The position numbers and the translations under genes are program-made. Below the pieces are notes generated by a model. It saw only the letters and a list, made by a program, of their open reading frames with translations, searched no databases and was not told where the DNA came from. Below, piece after piece: positions 1 through 10,002 of a stretch of 64,000 nt of DNA. The stretch covers positions 8,680,001 to 8,744,000 of the forward strand of contig NC_059503.1 in assembly GCF_914767665.1 (NCBI RefSeq), in the 5' to 3' direction. The stretch's first letter is position 1; each line of letters opens with the position of its first letter. The DNA is from Harmonia axyridis. Taxonomy: Eukaryota; Arthropoda; Insecta; Coleoptera; Coccinellidae.

Positions 1-1136
1 TTTTGCTCTCCTAGTGTCATCGGTTGTTTCACTTTGTTTGGTACGCTTGTAGTTTGTTTTCTAAATTTCTGATATATGTAGGTATTCATTTCAATATATT
101 TTGAGTTAATATGAAACGTTGATCCATAATCAACGTTTTTTGAAGAGAAACTCGCGAATTGAGTGAAATATCGTGTTATTGATATGTTTTCATTTCCGCG
201 CTCTTCATGTCAAATTTAATAATTCATGTTGGGGACAAAATTTGCTTAGTGAAAATGACATATGCACCCTCTATCTATGTTTATAACTCTGAGGTCCCGA
301 GCAAATTTTTTTTTGGACCTGACCTGACAACACTGTAACCAAGTAACCAGTCTCGTTTCCGAGCCGAGGTAGCAACAGATGTTCGAGAACAAATGTCCTT
401 CCCCTTCGGCCTGTTCGATATGCAAAACAGACCTTATCTCGGCTCCAAGTGATTGATGGCAAACTGACAGTTCTTGAGGTTAGTGACGAAGTAAATCCTA
501 ATAAAGAGACAGAGAAGAGCGGCATTTACCCGATTTGAGCAAGCGATATCTTATCAAGGAATTTAAAAATAATTACACGACCAACGAGCTGGCCGCTACA
601 TGCCTGTCCATCAATGTTCATCGTAACTAGGCGGTAGGCCTCTGATTCGAAGATAGCGGTCAACTGAAGAATGCGCGAGGAATATCAAATCATAGCCTGC
701 GTCAGCCTTTTTATCGACGTTCCGTTTTTGTGATGTGGCATGTCCTTTATTCCGAGTGTTCTGCGTATGGACTTGAATCCGAAACGCCGTAACGCATACT
801 TTGATTTCAGGCGATGTATGACACCTTAAGAGGGGTTTATACCACGTGGCTTTCTCGTGATATGCCAAAGTTTAACTACTCCTCCCTTGCTTGAGCTACT
901 TTTCAGGATGAGTGAAGTAATCTCAATAATTCCTCTGATTTACTGTCCTTTTACACCCCATGCGAGAATTCAAAATACGTTTTTACGTCTTCATTTTATT
1001 TTCAGGAAAATCCTTTTGACAATACTTCTTGTATTTTATTTTTTTATGAAAACTCATGAAAATTGAGTGTTGGTTCGGAAAGTTATATCGTGCATATATT
1101 TATTCTCCAATAAAAAATTAATCTAATTCTATAAGA
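1..1136. other. Unassigned AT-rich DNA
   Basis: I see no recognisable gene, RNA or repeat copy here. The short open frames have no family motif, poor codon structure and no credible splice sites, so I treat them as chance. Confidence 0.5.
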
Positions 1137-1925
1137 GGTTAGGTATGGAAAATTTTACGAAAATTTTTGACGAAGAAATTTTCAGGTTAGTTTGAAATTG
1201 GGCTAATAAGAGAAAGTCAATTCTGACATCGCTAACCGAATTTTCATCGAACTCACAGTTTCGAGGAAATTTGAACTCGAAATTTACGAAAAAACACTAA
1301 AAATTGATTCACTATAACCGTTTTTCAAAGATCGAGTTCTGATCTAAAACATAGTGAGGTTTCAAGTGCGTAGTTCACGTCCAGAAGAAGTGGCAGCTCC
1401 GAGAAAATTATAATTTCTTTTTTGAAAATTTCAGATTTTTGCCTATTTAAGAATTAATGGACTAAATGCACAACTGCAAGCTTTTTCGTGACCTAAATGA
1501 CCGAATTAATCAATGAGAAGGTACAATATTCCCATGAAGAAGCTTTCAATTTTCTAAGGGTAAGGTATGGAAAATTTGACGAAAATTTTTGACGAAAAAA
1601 TTTTCAAGATAGTTCGAAATTGGGCTAATTAGGGATAGTCAATTCTGACACCGCTAACCAAATTTTCGTAGATACCACCGTTTTGAGGAAATTTGAACTC
1701 GAAATTTGGAAAAAAAACACTAAAAATTGAATCTCCATCCAAAAATCGTTATATCTTCTGAAATATTCGTCACAGACCCCTCAAATAAAAATGTTTTTCA
1801 AAGATCGGGTTCTGATCTAAAACATAGTGAGGTTTCAAGTGCGTAGCTCACGTCCAAAAGAAGTGGAAGCTCCGGGAAAATTATATTTTTTTTTCGAAAA
1901 TTTCAGATTTTTGTCTATAATTTTA
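1137..1925. repeat. Tandem duplication, ~422 bp period
   Basis: Two head-to-tail copies are visible. The phrase AGGTATGGAAAATTTKACGA starts at 1141 and again at 1563. The later phrase AACATAGTGAGGTTTCAAGT recurs with the same order and similar spacing. The copies differ by scattered substitutions and a ~45 bp insertion in the second unit before TTTTTCAAAGATCG. There is no coding potential. It could be a small satellite fragment or a local duplication. Confidence 0.8.
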
Positions 1926-3679
1926 ATCTTTAAAATGAATAATAGAGAAAACCACATATAAATCAATGGTCTGTAGAGTGAAATAAAGCGTTCTTAGTTT
2001 TGAACAAGCAAAATCTCAATTCTATTGTCGCTGAAATATCGATCTTTACTTTTTTTAATTGCAGCTCGAAACTGCTATAGGTACTAAACATTCCGATTGA
2101 ATAGGTAGTTTTGAAATTATCATACTATTTTTATTTAAATAACTATCATTTACTGCCTCACTCTCTGGAAAGAATTTCACCAATAAATATGAATATAGCT
2201 CTAGCTCCTCAGCCACCCTCATACGATTGTGTTACTGCAAAAAATTCAGATCTTTGAATTATTGCAAAACAGATTTTTACCCAAATTATTGTTCGAAAAC
2301 AACGAAGGCAATTGCAAGACATAAATTACAGCAAATATCTGTAAGACGATCTTTCATCACCATTTCCTTCTTTCAACCGACAGACGTTAAGTTGAGTTGA
2401 GACGTTGAGACGCAAAGTAAACGAACTCAACGACAGGTGACACTCAAACTCCGGGGATTAAAAAGTACAGTTGTTCCAACTGAAAAACAAAAGAATTTCG
2501 ACAATTCCTCTGGACTTTCTAATGATCAATTCCTGGTATTCTCCCGGCAGAAAGAATTACCGATTAGACTCACCGATATTCAAAACGAAAATACCCTCGA
2601 AGATAATCAATTCAACGTCTCCCATACCAACAATAAATATCCTGTCTGCTAGACACAGACTACAAATGCCACTTATTTTTTGCCCAAATGGCGACAATAC
2701 ATGTTTATACATATCACGATTCACGAATCCACCTGCCATTATGAAGCCCTGGCAATTATTTATCACCGGAGATTTTCAATGTATCACAAGACTGCCTTAT
2801 GGTCCCTCGAATCGGATAGAGGCGCTTATGATTCCCAGCACGTAATTTCATTCCTCGAACGGGAATGTGATTAATATGTTAAATCGACATGGAATTACAA
2901 GTTTGAAATGACTGAAATGTTAATAGTAAATGTTTCGTGAAACGACTGGCATTGTGTTTTGTTTTTTTGTTGCCGATAAATAAGGCGGGTAACACGCCTT
3001 GTAGGCCTGATAAAAAGGAGTATTTCATGTCTTCTGACAGAAGGATATGTCGAAAAACGTCTTGCAAGACCAGCAGGTTGTCGAAACGATCCGAGTGTTT
3101 TTTCATAGATCATAACCATGATATATTAGGTATGATATAGTGCACCAGGTCATGAGATCCGTTTTTATTATACTTACTGATTTCTTGTAATATACACGCA
3201 CCGGCAAGAAGGAAGAGCTCTCAAAAATTCCAGTCACCCAATAAGTGCTTCACTTGCGTTTTTCATTTCGTCACTATCTCTGGAGTATTCAAATTTTGAG
3301 CAGGGAATTGGCTGAAGTTCCACTCATTGATAACAAATCCATCCTCAAAATATATTATTTCTGTCTGTCCGGCCGTGAAAACGATAACTTTCGAATGGAA
3401 ATGCCTAGAATCTTAAATGTTCAATATAGATTCGGTTTTCGAATACAATAGTTGAATTCGTTAATATACAAAATTCGACTAGGCGTTCAGTAAATGTGTC
3501 TGTTGGAAATTTCGTTTTCCTATCAATTCTAAAACTGCACATTCAATTGGTATGATAGAATGCATTCGGATGTAGAAAGACAATTTATAACCTAAGAATT
3601 TCATGTTCACCGCATAACCATAAACAGAAAAAATTCAATAAGAATATCGAAAAAAATCAACCAATATTTCCGTTACCAC
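1926..3679. other. Unassigned region
   Basis: Several overlapping open frames of 60-124 codons occur between 2430 and 3140 on both strands, but none has a recognisable motif and they shadow one another. I see no repeat copy elsewhere in the window. The sequence just before 3680 is not mariner-like, so the truncated mariner begins there. Confidence 0.4.
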
Positions 3680-4563
3680 AATTGGAGGCATTATTTAGTC
3701 TAGTCTCGTGTCAAACGCAACAAGAATTGGCAAGATCATTGGGAGTGGCACAACAAACCATTTCAAAACGCCTGAAAGTCATGGGAATGATTCAAAAACA
3801 AGGAAATTGGGTGCCGTACGAGTTGATGCCGAGAGATGTTGAACGGCGTTTGTTTGCTTGTAAACAGCTGCTTGGAAGACAAAGTCCGAAGAAGTTTCTT
3901 CATTGTATTGTGACTGGAGATGAAAAATGGGTTCATAACGATAATCCCAAGCGCATAAAATCATGGGGATATCCCGGCCATACTTCCACGTCGACGGCCC
4001 AACCGAATATTCACGGTTTCAAGGTCATGTTCAGTATTTGGTGGGACCAGCTCGGTGTACTGTATTATGAGTTGTTAAAACCGACTGAAACAATCACCGG
4101 CGATCGAAATCGAACGTAATTAATGCGTTTGAGCCGAGCTTCGAAAGACCAACGGCCGCAATACAACGGGAGACATGACAGAGTGATTTTACAGTATGAT
4201 AATGCTCAACCCCATGTTGCGAATGTAGTCAAGACATACTTGGAAACGTTGAAATGGGAAGTCCTATCACTCCCGCCGGATTCTCCAGACGTTGTTTCCT
4301 CGGACTATCACTTGTTTCGATCAATGGCACATGACCTGGATGACCAGTACTTCCGGTCTTATGAAGAAGTAAAAAATTGGATCGAATCGTGGATCGCTTC
4401 AAAAGATGACCGGTTTTTTCAACGCGGGATGCGTACGCTGCCCGAAAGATGGGATAAGTAGTGGCCAGCGGTGTACAATACTTTCAATCATGAATGTATA
4501 ACCAGTTTTTTACAATAAAACCTCGAATTTCGGAAAAAAACTGCGGAAGCAAAGTTGTACGCC
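3680..4563 (+). mobile_element. mariner copy A, 5'-truncated
   Basis: This is a mariner-family DNA transposon that has lost its 5' inverted repeat and roughly the first 70 codons. It begins at the segment equivalent to LEALLDQDSCQTQQ and runs to the 3' inverted repeat GCGGAAGCAAAGTTGTACGCC, followed by a TA target dinucleotide. It is the best preserved C-terminal half among seven copies of this family in the window. The 3' untranslated part has an AATAAA-like signal near 4515. It lies directly beside a fold-back element and the mini-mariner at 5315, so this stretch is a nested or duplicated cluster. Confidence 0.9.
3682..4461 (+). pseudogene. mariner transposase, truncated, one nonsense codon
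   Basis: The frame encodes the helix-turn-helix end (TQQELARSLGVAQQTISKRL), then WVPYEL, the first catalytic Asp in VTGDEKWVH, the second in LQYDNAQPH and the third in SPDVVSSDYHLF. The gap between the second and third Asp is 34 residues, the D,D34D signature of mariner. One TAA at 4117-4119 replaces a Gln codon that other copies keep; the frame resumes in register at 4120. The N-terminal start is missing, so this copy cannot make a full transposase. All three acidic residues are still present. Confidence 0.88.
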
Positions 4564-4596
4564 TATGTATTTAGAATTATAACGTGACACCCTGTA

Positions 4597-5245
4597 CCGG
4601 GTTTTTCACCATAATTTGACCCCTCCTTTAACTTTGTTACTAAAAGAGGTACAAAAAAATGTTATCTACAAAAGTTTTACGAAATCGACTAGTGTTTTTT
4701 AAAATGATTTCACAAAACGAAATGCATATATACAGAGTGGGCAGCATATCGATTGCAACTTCATTTTTTAAAATGAACACTCTGTATATTTTTCTATATT
4801 TGACTAGCCCTTTTGCCCCTGACTTCGAATACAAGGAGAGAATATTTGGAGTTGCATCCAAATCATCCAATTCAATTTATAATGAAAAACTTATGTCATA
4901 CCGTTGCAAAGGGCATTTTGAGTTATCGCAGCCTACCACTTGAAAACTGATTTCTGAGCATGCCAGGTGGTTCTCAAAATTCGAAACTCTGTGGTACTCA
5001 GAAAAAAGAGAAAGAGAAAGATATGTTATATATCGAAGTCAGGGGAAAAAGAGCTAGCCAAATATAGAAAAATATACAGGGTGTTCCATTTGAAAAAATG
5101 AAGTTGCAATCAATATGTTGCCACTCTGTATATATTTCGTTTTGTGAAATCATTTTGAAAAACACTAGTCCATTTCGTGAAGCTTTTGTAGAAAACATGT
5201 TTTTGTATCTCTTTTAGTAACAAAATTATGGTGAAAAATCCGGTA
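4597..5245. repeat. Fold-back (long inverted repeat) element, copy 1
   Basis: The left arm starts with TACCGGGTTTTTCACC at 4597, and its reverse complement closes the right arm near 5245 (GGTGAAAAATCCGGTA on the complementary reading). The arms share the phrases AACTTTGTTACTAAAAGAG, CGACTAGTGTTTTTTAAAAT, TTGCAACTTCATTTTTT and CTATATTTGACTAGC. The centre (about 4860-5030) is not symmetrical because part of one arm is lost compared with the copy at 56550. The only open frames are arm reflections of each other, so it is non-coding. It is probably a non-autonomous DNA transposon. Confidence 0.85.
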
Positions 5246-5275
5246 CAACCAGTTTTTTATAATAAAGCTTGTCAA
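5246..5275 (+). repeat. Orphan piece of mariner 3' UTR
   Basis: The phrase ACCAGTTTTTTATAATAAAG just after the fold-back element matches the 3' untranslated end of the mariner copies (compare 4501 onward) in plus orientation. The adjacent mini-mariner is in minus orientation. This shows that the cluster was built by rearrangement rather than by simple insertions. Confidence 0.6.
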
Positions 5276-5314
5276 TTATGGAGCTATCACCTTTTGAGAT
5301 TTGACAAGTACATA

Positions 5315-5643
5315 GGCGTACAACTTTGCTTTCGCCGTTTTTTCCGAAATTCGAGGTTTTTTTGTATATAGATTTACGATTCAAAGTATTGTTCATAGCT
5401 GGCCAGTACTTTCTCCCATCATTCGGGCAGCGTACGAATCCCGCGTTGAAAAAACTGGTCATCTTTTGAAGCAATTCACGAATCGATTCAATTTTTTACT
5501 TCTTCATAAGACCGGAAGTGCTGATCAGCCAGGCCGTGTGCCATTGATCGAAACAAGTGAAAGTCCGAGGGAGCAACGTCTGCAGAATACGGTAGGTGGG
5601 GTAGGACTTACAATTTCAACGTGCGGAAGCAAAGTTGTACGCC
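5315..5643 (-). mobile_element. Internally deleted mini-mariner (copy B)
   Basis: Both mariner ends are present. GGCGTACAACTTTGC is preceded by TA at 5313, and GCGGAAGCAAAGTTGTACGCC ends at 5643. Between them lies only the last ~270 bp of the transposase reading and the 3' UTR, joined straight to the 5' repeat. At 329 bp it has the form of a MITE derived from the mariner family in this window. The remaining coding piece covers SDYHLF to the C-terminus and has no start. The downstream flank (ATTATAACGTGACAC then CCCTGTA) also follows copy A, so the two copies share flanking DNA. Confidence 0.85.
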
Positions 5644-6241
5644 TTTATTTTATATACATATATAAAATTATAACGTGACACGATACCCTGTATCTTCCAC
5701 TCGAAGCGAAAACGACAAACCCCCTAATCCGGAAAAAACCCATCGTTCCCCCCCCCCCCTCCACTCCAATCCGCCACTCCACCGAAATCAACAATCCGTT
5801 TATCCCGCAATAATCCAATCCAAGCGATAACCATCTGCTCCTGCCATCCATTCAACGTCCTCCAAGTGAGCGCCCCCTACGACATTCGTCTCTCTATTTA
5901 CTAAATGGTTTTCCGTCTCCGCACGACACGGTACTACTATAGATATTAGTTTGAAAGTGACAATCAACAGTTTGTCACTTACCGCGTGACGCGCACCGCC
6001 CGAAATGGTGTATATCTGTCCGACACACTCAGATCGTTTATCATTTCCTGCGTCGCCTCTTGTTCGCCGGCCTGTCGTGCTGCGGAGCCCCCTTCAGGGC
6101 CCCCACGTGTTCCGAAGGGGCCACATACGGGGAAGATTCCTCGTTGAAGGAACGCCCGCTGAGACGGTTTTCGCAGCGCCCGAGACGCTGATTTGAATGG
6201 CTCATCAGCATCCCATCAGTCTTCCTCTTTGTCTTGTGTTA
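5644..6241. other. GC-richer unique block with a C12 run
   Basis: A run of twelve C lies at 5748-5759. The stretch 5940-6200 is clearly richer in G and C than its surroundings and contains CACGTG and other CpG-bearing words. A 63-codon open frame at 6005-6196 has no recognised motif. It could be a conserved non-coding block or old coding DNA; I cannot tell which. Confidence 0.35.
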
Positions 6242-6942
6242 TGCCAGCTCTGATATGGGGATGATTTGGACTGTTTTGAGGTTATTGTTATCAAGGTTTA
6301 ATTTGGTGGGTTCGTTATAAGGAGACTGGCTGGGAAAGAACGATAATTTTTGGGTTCGATGACGTGCCCCATGGGTCGGTTCTAGGCCCCATTTTTTTAT
6401 ATTAGGATGTGTATAGTTGTGGCAAGTTGGTATGTGTTAGAAAGAATGCCCAAAAGTCGATAGAGAAAAGTCTCCAACAAGAAGCACAATTGGATTTTGC
6501 TTTGAATGGGTATTTTGTACTCCGAAATGAGTGGAGTAAGGTCAGGTGAAAATCGAAGGAGGTCTCGTATCTAAAAACATTCCTTTTTGCCAGCTCTGAT
6601 GGGTATGATTTGGACTATTTAAAGGTTATTGTTAACGAGGTTTAATTTGCTGGGTTTGTTATAAAGAGGCTGGGAACGATAGGATATCGATGACGTGCCC
6701 CATGAGTCGGTTCAAGGCCTATTTCTCTTCTTAATAGAATGTGTATAGTAGTGGCAAGTTGGTATGTGTTAGAAAGAATGCCCAAAAGTCAATGGAGAAA
6801 AGCCTCCAACAAAAAGCACAATTGGTGTTTTCGTTGATTGGGTATAAGGAGTTTTTGTACTCCAAAATTCATGGAGGAAGATCAGGTGAAAAATCGCCAA
6901 AAGAAACAAAAGTATGCAGGAGGTCTTGAACCTAAAAATATT
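6242..6942. repeat. Tandem duplication, ~346 bp period
   Basis: GCCAGCTCTGAT starts at 6243 and again at 6589. The copies also share ATGATTTGGACT, GATGACGTGCCCCATG and AAGAATGCCCAAAAGTC in the same order. The second unit has small insertions. A short open frame in unit two (6741-6929) is a by-product of the repeat and is not conserved in unit one. Confidence 0.8.
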
Positions 6943-7089
6943 GAATTTTTCGAAAACGAACATTCAAAAATCTTCATGCCACAATTCAAGGTATCGAGTA
7001 TTCTTCGGCAATCTTTCTTGTTCAAATTGAACTGAATGACGATGTTTGGACCAATTTTTATGTACTTATGAGACAACCTTCAGCTTTTT

Positions 7090-7665
7090 AATCCCGATAA
7101 CAAGAAAAATCACATTATCTCCGATTGACAGCAAGTATTGATTTTGCAGACACATATAAATCAACAAATTATTACTTTTCTTGCCTAGGCAGCAAAGTGA
7201 TTATTCTCAATGCGGATAAAACATTCGACATTTTCAGACAATAAATATTTTTGCCACCTCCCTTATTTCTAGAGGAGTTAGTACTTCTAAGTCGCTATCA
7301 CTGTCCATAATATAATATATCCGAAATTTCTCCAAAAGAATGTCATAAATTTCATAAGTTGTCAATCTATAATTATAATGGACATAACATTTCCATAGCA
7401 ACCAACCATTCCAACAATTCAAATTTCATTTCAATTTATCACTACAGGAAATATAAAAAGATTGTAGGAATTGTAATAATTCGCAAAAACAATATCCTAC
7501 ATATATCATTATCAACAATCGAAGGAAAATTTATTTGTTCAACTCGACAACAAAGCAGATTGACTGCCTTGGCTGAATTTCTAGCCGAGGGCAGCGAAGC
7601 TGTGAACTATCAGCCGCGGCAATCAATCTATTACTTTGCTGCCTAGTGAACAAATATTACCTTTT
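7090..7665 (-). mobile_element. Palindrome-ended element, copy 1 (non-autonomous)
   Basis: Read on the minus strand the order is: outer motif TTTGTTCACTAGGCAGCAAAG, a hairpin to about 7530, a T-rich section, GTTGCTATGG, a short frame, the palindrome TGCCTAGGCA near 7183-7192, and a tail ending GTCAATCGGAGA. The whole matches the plus-strand copy at 9418 closely over ~570 bp, so both are copies of one family. The architecture mirrors the recombinase element at 58438. It has no transposase of its own and would depend on a protein made elsewhere. Confidence 0.8.
7234..7308 (-). pseudogene. Short MDSDSDLEVLTP frame in palindrome-ended element
   Basis: From the ATG at 7308 the minus strand reads MDSDSDLEVLTPLEIREVAK and stops after about 24 residues. 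The same start occurs in the copy at 9759 with conservative changes, so the frame has been under selection at some time. From memory, acidic MDSD...LTPPEI starts are found on insect tyrosine-recombinase proteins related to the one at 58740. I infer that this is the leftover 5' end of such a gene, with the rest deleted up to the 3' palindromes. Confidence 0.5.
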
Positions 7666-8639
7666 ATTTTTACATAGTCGTTACTTCAATTTGTACCTAT
7701 TTTGTTTATTTTCTCTGTAGTATTGATAAATGTTATTTGAACTTCAACAAGTTTACTCAAAGACTCCTCCTGTATGAATAAAAATATTCAATAAAGAATT
7801 TACCAGTCTTCGGTTCATAATTTTCATTCAAACCATAGGAACAATTTTATAACCTTCCACACAAATGACCTTACCAACTCACCTATAAGCAGCACTCAAA
7901 AACTATTCTGGAAAATCCAGCACTCATCCAGTAAAATATGTGGCCACAACTTTTTGTTGCACCCTCCGCTTAAATCACAGCATTATGCTGTCATAATAAA
8001 AATAAAGATCGGACCGTTGTCCACATATGAATCAGTCTCTATTCAGTCTCCACCATTCAAAAAACACGAATCAAGCCCATAAACTATGACTTCTTCATTA
8101 ATTCTTCTATCGTCTCGGCCATTTCAAAGACCAGCATAGCCTATAAATTCCCATAGTAATTTTTGGTAGACCGTGTGAGAACACCGACTGCCATAAATCG
8201 GCCAAAAGGGGTACACCTGAATGAGAGTTCTTTGGGTAAACAGTAGATGGCACCGTTTAAATATTTATATACCGCGGTGACATTGTATAACCAGAAGTAA
8301 ATTATAGGGGTCCCTTTTTATACGTGAAACCAGTAGCTGCTATCCATCAGGTAGAAGAAGTTAAGTAGAAGCTTCGGATTGTTTGAGATTCCGATATTCG
8401 GGCCTACGTAGGTTTATTGAGATAAACTCAAGGATTTATTGGAAGGGACTGGGTGGATAGTTTATCAAGATTATGAGAGATAAATACTTTACCCACTGAG
8501 GAATTCAAGATTACATCGTATCACGATTAATAATTGAAGGGCGGAATGCTTTCAAATCATATAAGTTCATTTTTCGAAAAAAAACGTTGAGACCATTCCC
8601 ACTTATTGAACTTCACTCAACAAGACTCAAGGGCCTTAC
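7666..8639. other. Unassigned AT-rich DNA
   Basis: I see no recognisable gene, RNA or shared repeat here. Confidence 0.45.
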
Positions 8640-8990
8640 CATTAAAAACACATTTTTTCGTAAAAATTCGAATTATCCCTCAACAGAGTCACCATAAAAA
8701 ATCCTCAAACTTTTTTGTCTTCCTAGAAAGTTTCGTCTTTGCTTTTGAAATAGGCTTCAACCTCACTTTTTCATTGGAGCCAAATTTCATTCCCTAGAAC
8801 ATTCTTTTGAGGTCTAATCCCTGGAGGCCAGATCTAGAGAATATGCTCCTTGGTCAAGCAGTACGTAAAGCAATTGATTCAATTTGACCATGGTTTTATC
8901 GATTTGCGACAAAAAGAATTGTCTTGGCGAACGAGATAATTTTTCTTTTGCATTTGAGGACGGTTTTTCTCAAATTTTGCACTCAATCTA
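8640..8990 (-). pseudogene. irritans-type mariner transposase relic
   Basis: Minus-strand translation in broken frames gives RPQMQKK, a degraded RQDNSFCRKSIK (compare the usual HQDNAPCHKSIKT), DLKRMF, KFGSNEKV and a degraded YFESKDE-like stretch, in family order. Stops and frameshifts are frequent and the inverted repeats are not visible. It is the same subfamily as the better copy at 54955 and a smaller relic near 20090, and by its decay clearly older. Confidence 0.6.
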
Positions 8991-9417
8991 TCCAAGATCA
9001 TGTAATATCGATGGTTTTATATTTGCCAAAATAATCATATAATCTTGCACGATGTTGTTTGAGATTTTACAACTCATTTGACGCTCTTTTTGACTCAGGA
9101 GTGTAGTGATGACTTCATGTATCATCCACTGATTGCTGAGAATGAGTTCGTCTCTTAACATCCAATATCTCAATCCAGATTCCACTCTATGTTCCAAAAT
9201 TTTGACACGCATCTTTTGAAGTTTGGTACCAACGGAAAACAAAATGGAAAGGTGATGCCGTCTGTGTATCAAAATTGGGGAAAAAATTTGACTCTAATAA
9301 AGTTGAAGCCTCTTTCGAAATCTTTTAACAGAAAAGGTATTCAAAAGTTAGAGGAGTTTGGAGTAGATATATCACCATTGAAAGTGACTAAATTGACGAA
9401 TAATGGCAAATTTGCAA

Positions 9418-10002
9418 AAAAATAGTTATTTGTTTTACTAGGCAGCAGAGTAATAGATTGACTGCCACGACTGATAGTTCATAGCCGAGCGTAGTAAGTC
9501 TAGGAATTCAGCCAAGGCAATCAATCTACTTTGCTGCCGAGTAAAATATTTGATTTTTTTCGATTGTAGGATATTGTATTCGTAAATTATTACAATTCCT
9601 ACAATCTTTTAATTTTTCCTGTAGAAATAAATTAAAACGAAATTTGATAGAAATCGCAATTGTCGGAATGGTTGGTTGCTATGGAAATGTATATGTTCAT
9701 GATAATTATAGTTTGACAACTTATGAAATTTTGTTGTTTTTCGGGAAATATTTTTATTATGGATAGTGATAGAGACTTAGAAGTGCTTACTCCTCCAGAA
9801 ATATGGAAGATGGCAAAAAATATTGATTGTCAGAAAATGTCGAATGTTTTATTCGCATTGAGAATAATCACTTTGCTGCCTAGGCAGGAGAATATTTACT
9901 TTCCTGCCTAGGCAGGAAAATAATTTGCTAATTGATTTGTGTCTAAAAAATCAATATTTGCTGTCAATCGGAGAAAAAATCTATTCTTCTTGTTAGCCCT
10001 GG
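9418..10002 (+). mobile_element. Palindrome-ended element, copy 2 (non-autonomous)
   Basis: The parts in order are: AATAGTTATTTG outer motif; a hairpin whose arms are 9441-9461 and 9521-9538 (GGCAGCAGAGTAATAGATTG against CAATCTACTTTGCTGCC); the T-rich motif GATTTTTTTCGATTG at 9552; GTTGCTATGG near 9675; an ATG at 9759; palindrome CTGCCTAGGCAG at 9876-9887; the perfect 20-bp palindrome TTTCCTGCCTAGGCAGGAAA at 9900-9919; and a tail with CAATCGGAGAAAAAATCTATT. That tail resembles the 3' terminal motif of the recombinase element at 60071-60090. No target-site duplication is obvious. Confidence 0.82.
9759..9911 (+). pseudogene. Short MDSDRDLEVLTPPEI frame in palindrome-ended element
   Basis: The frame reads MDSDRDLEVLTPPEIWKMAK, diverges, and ends inside the 3' palindrome. 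It is homologous to the frame at 7308 on the other strand. Preservation of the acidic start with LTPPEI in two diverged copies suggests a real ancestral N-terminus. I infer a truncated tyrosine-recombinase gene, since the element ends resemble those of the intact gene at 58740. The protein made here, if any, would lack every catalytic residue. Confidence 0.5.

Noticed and set aside
2437..2874. Three overlapping open frames up to 124 codons
   Set aside because: They overlap in different registers and on both strands, with no motif or splice signals.
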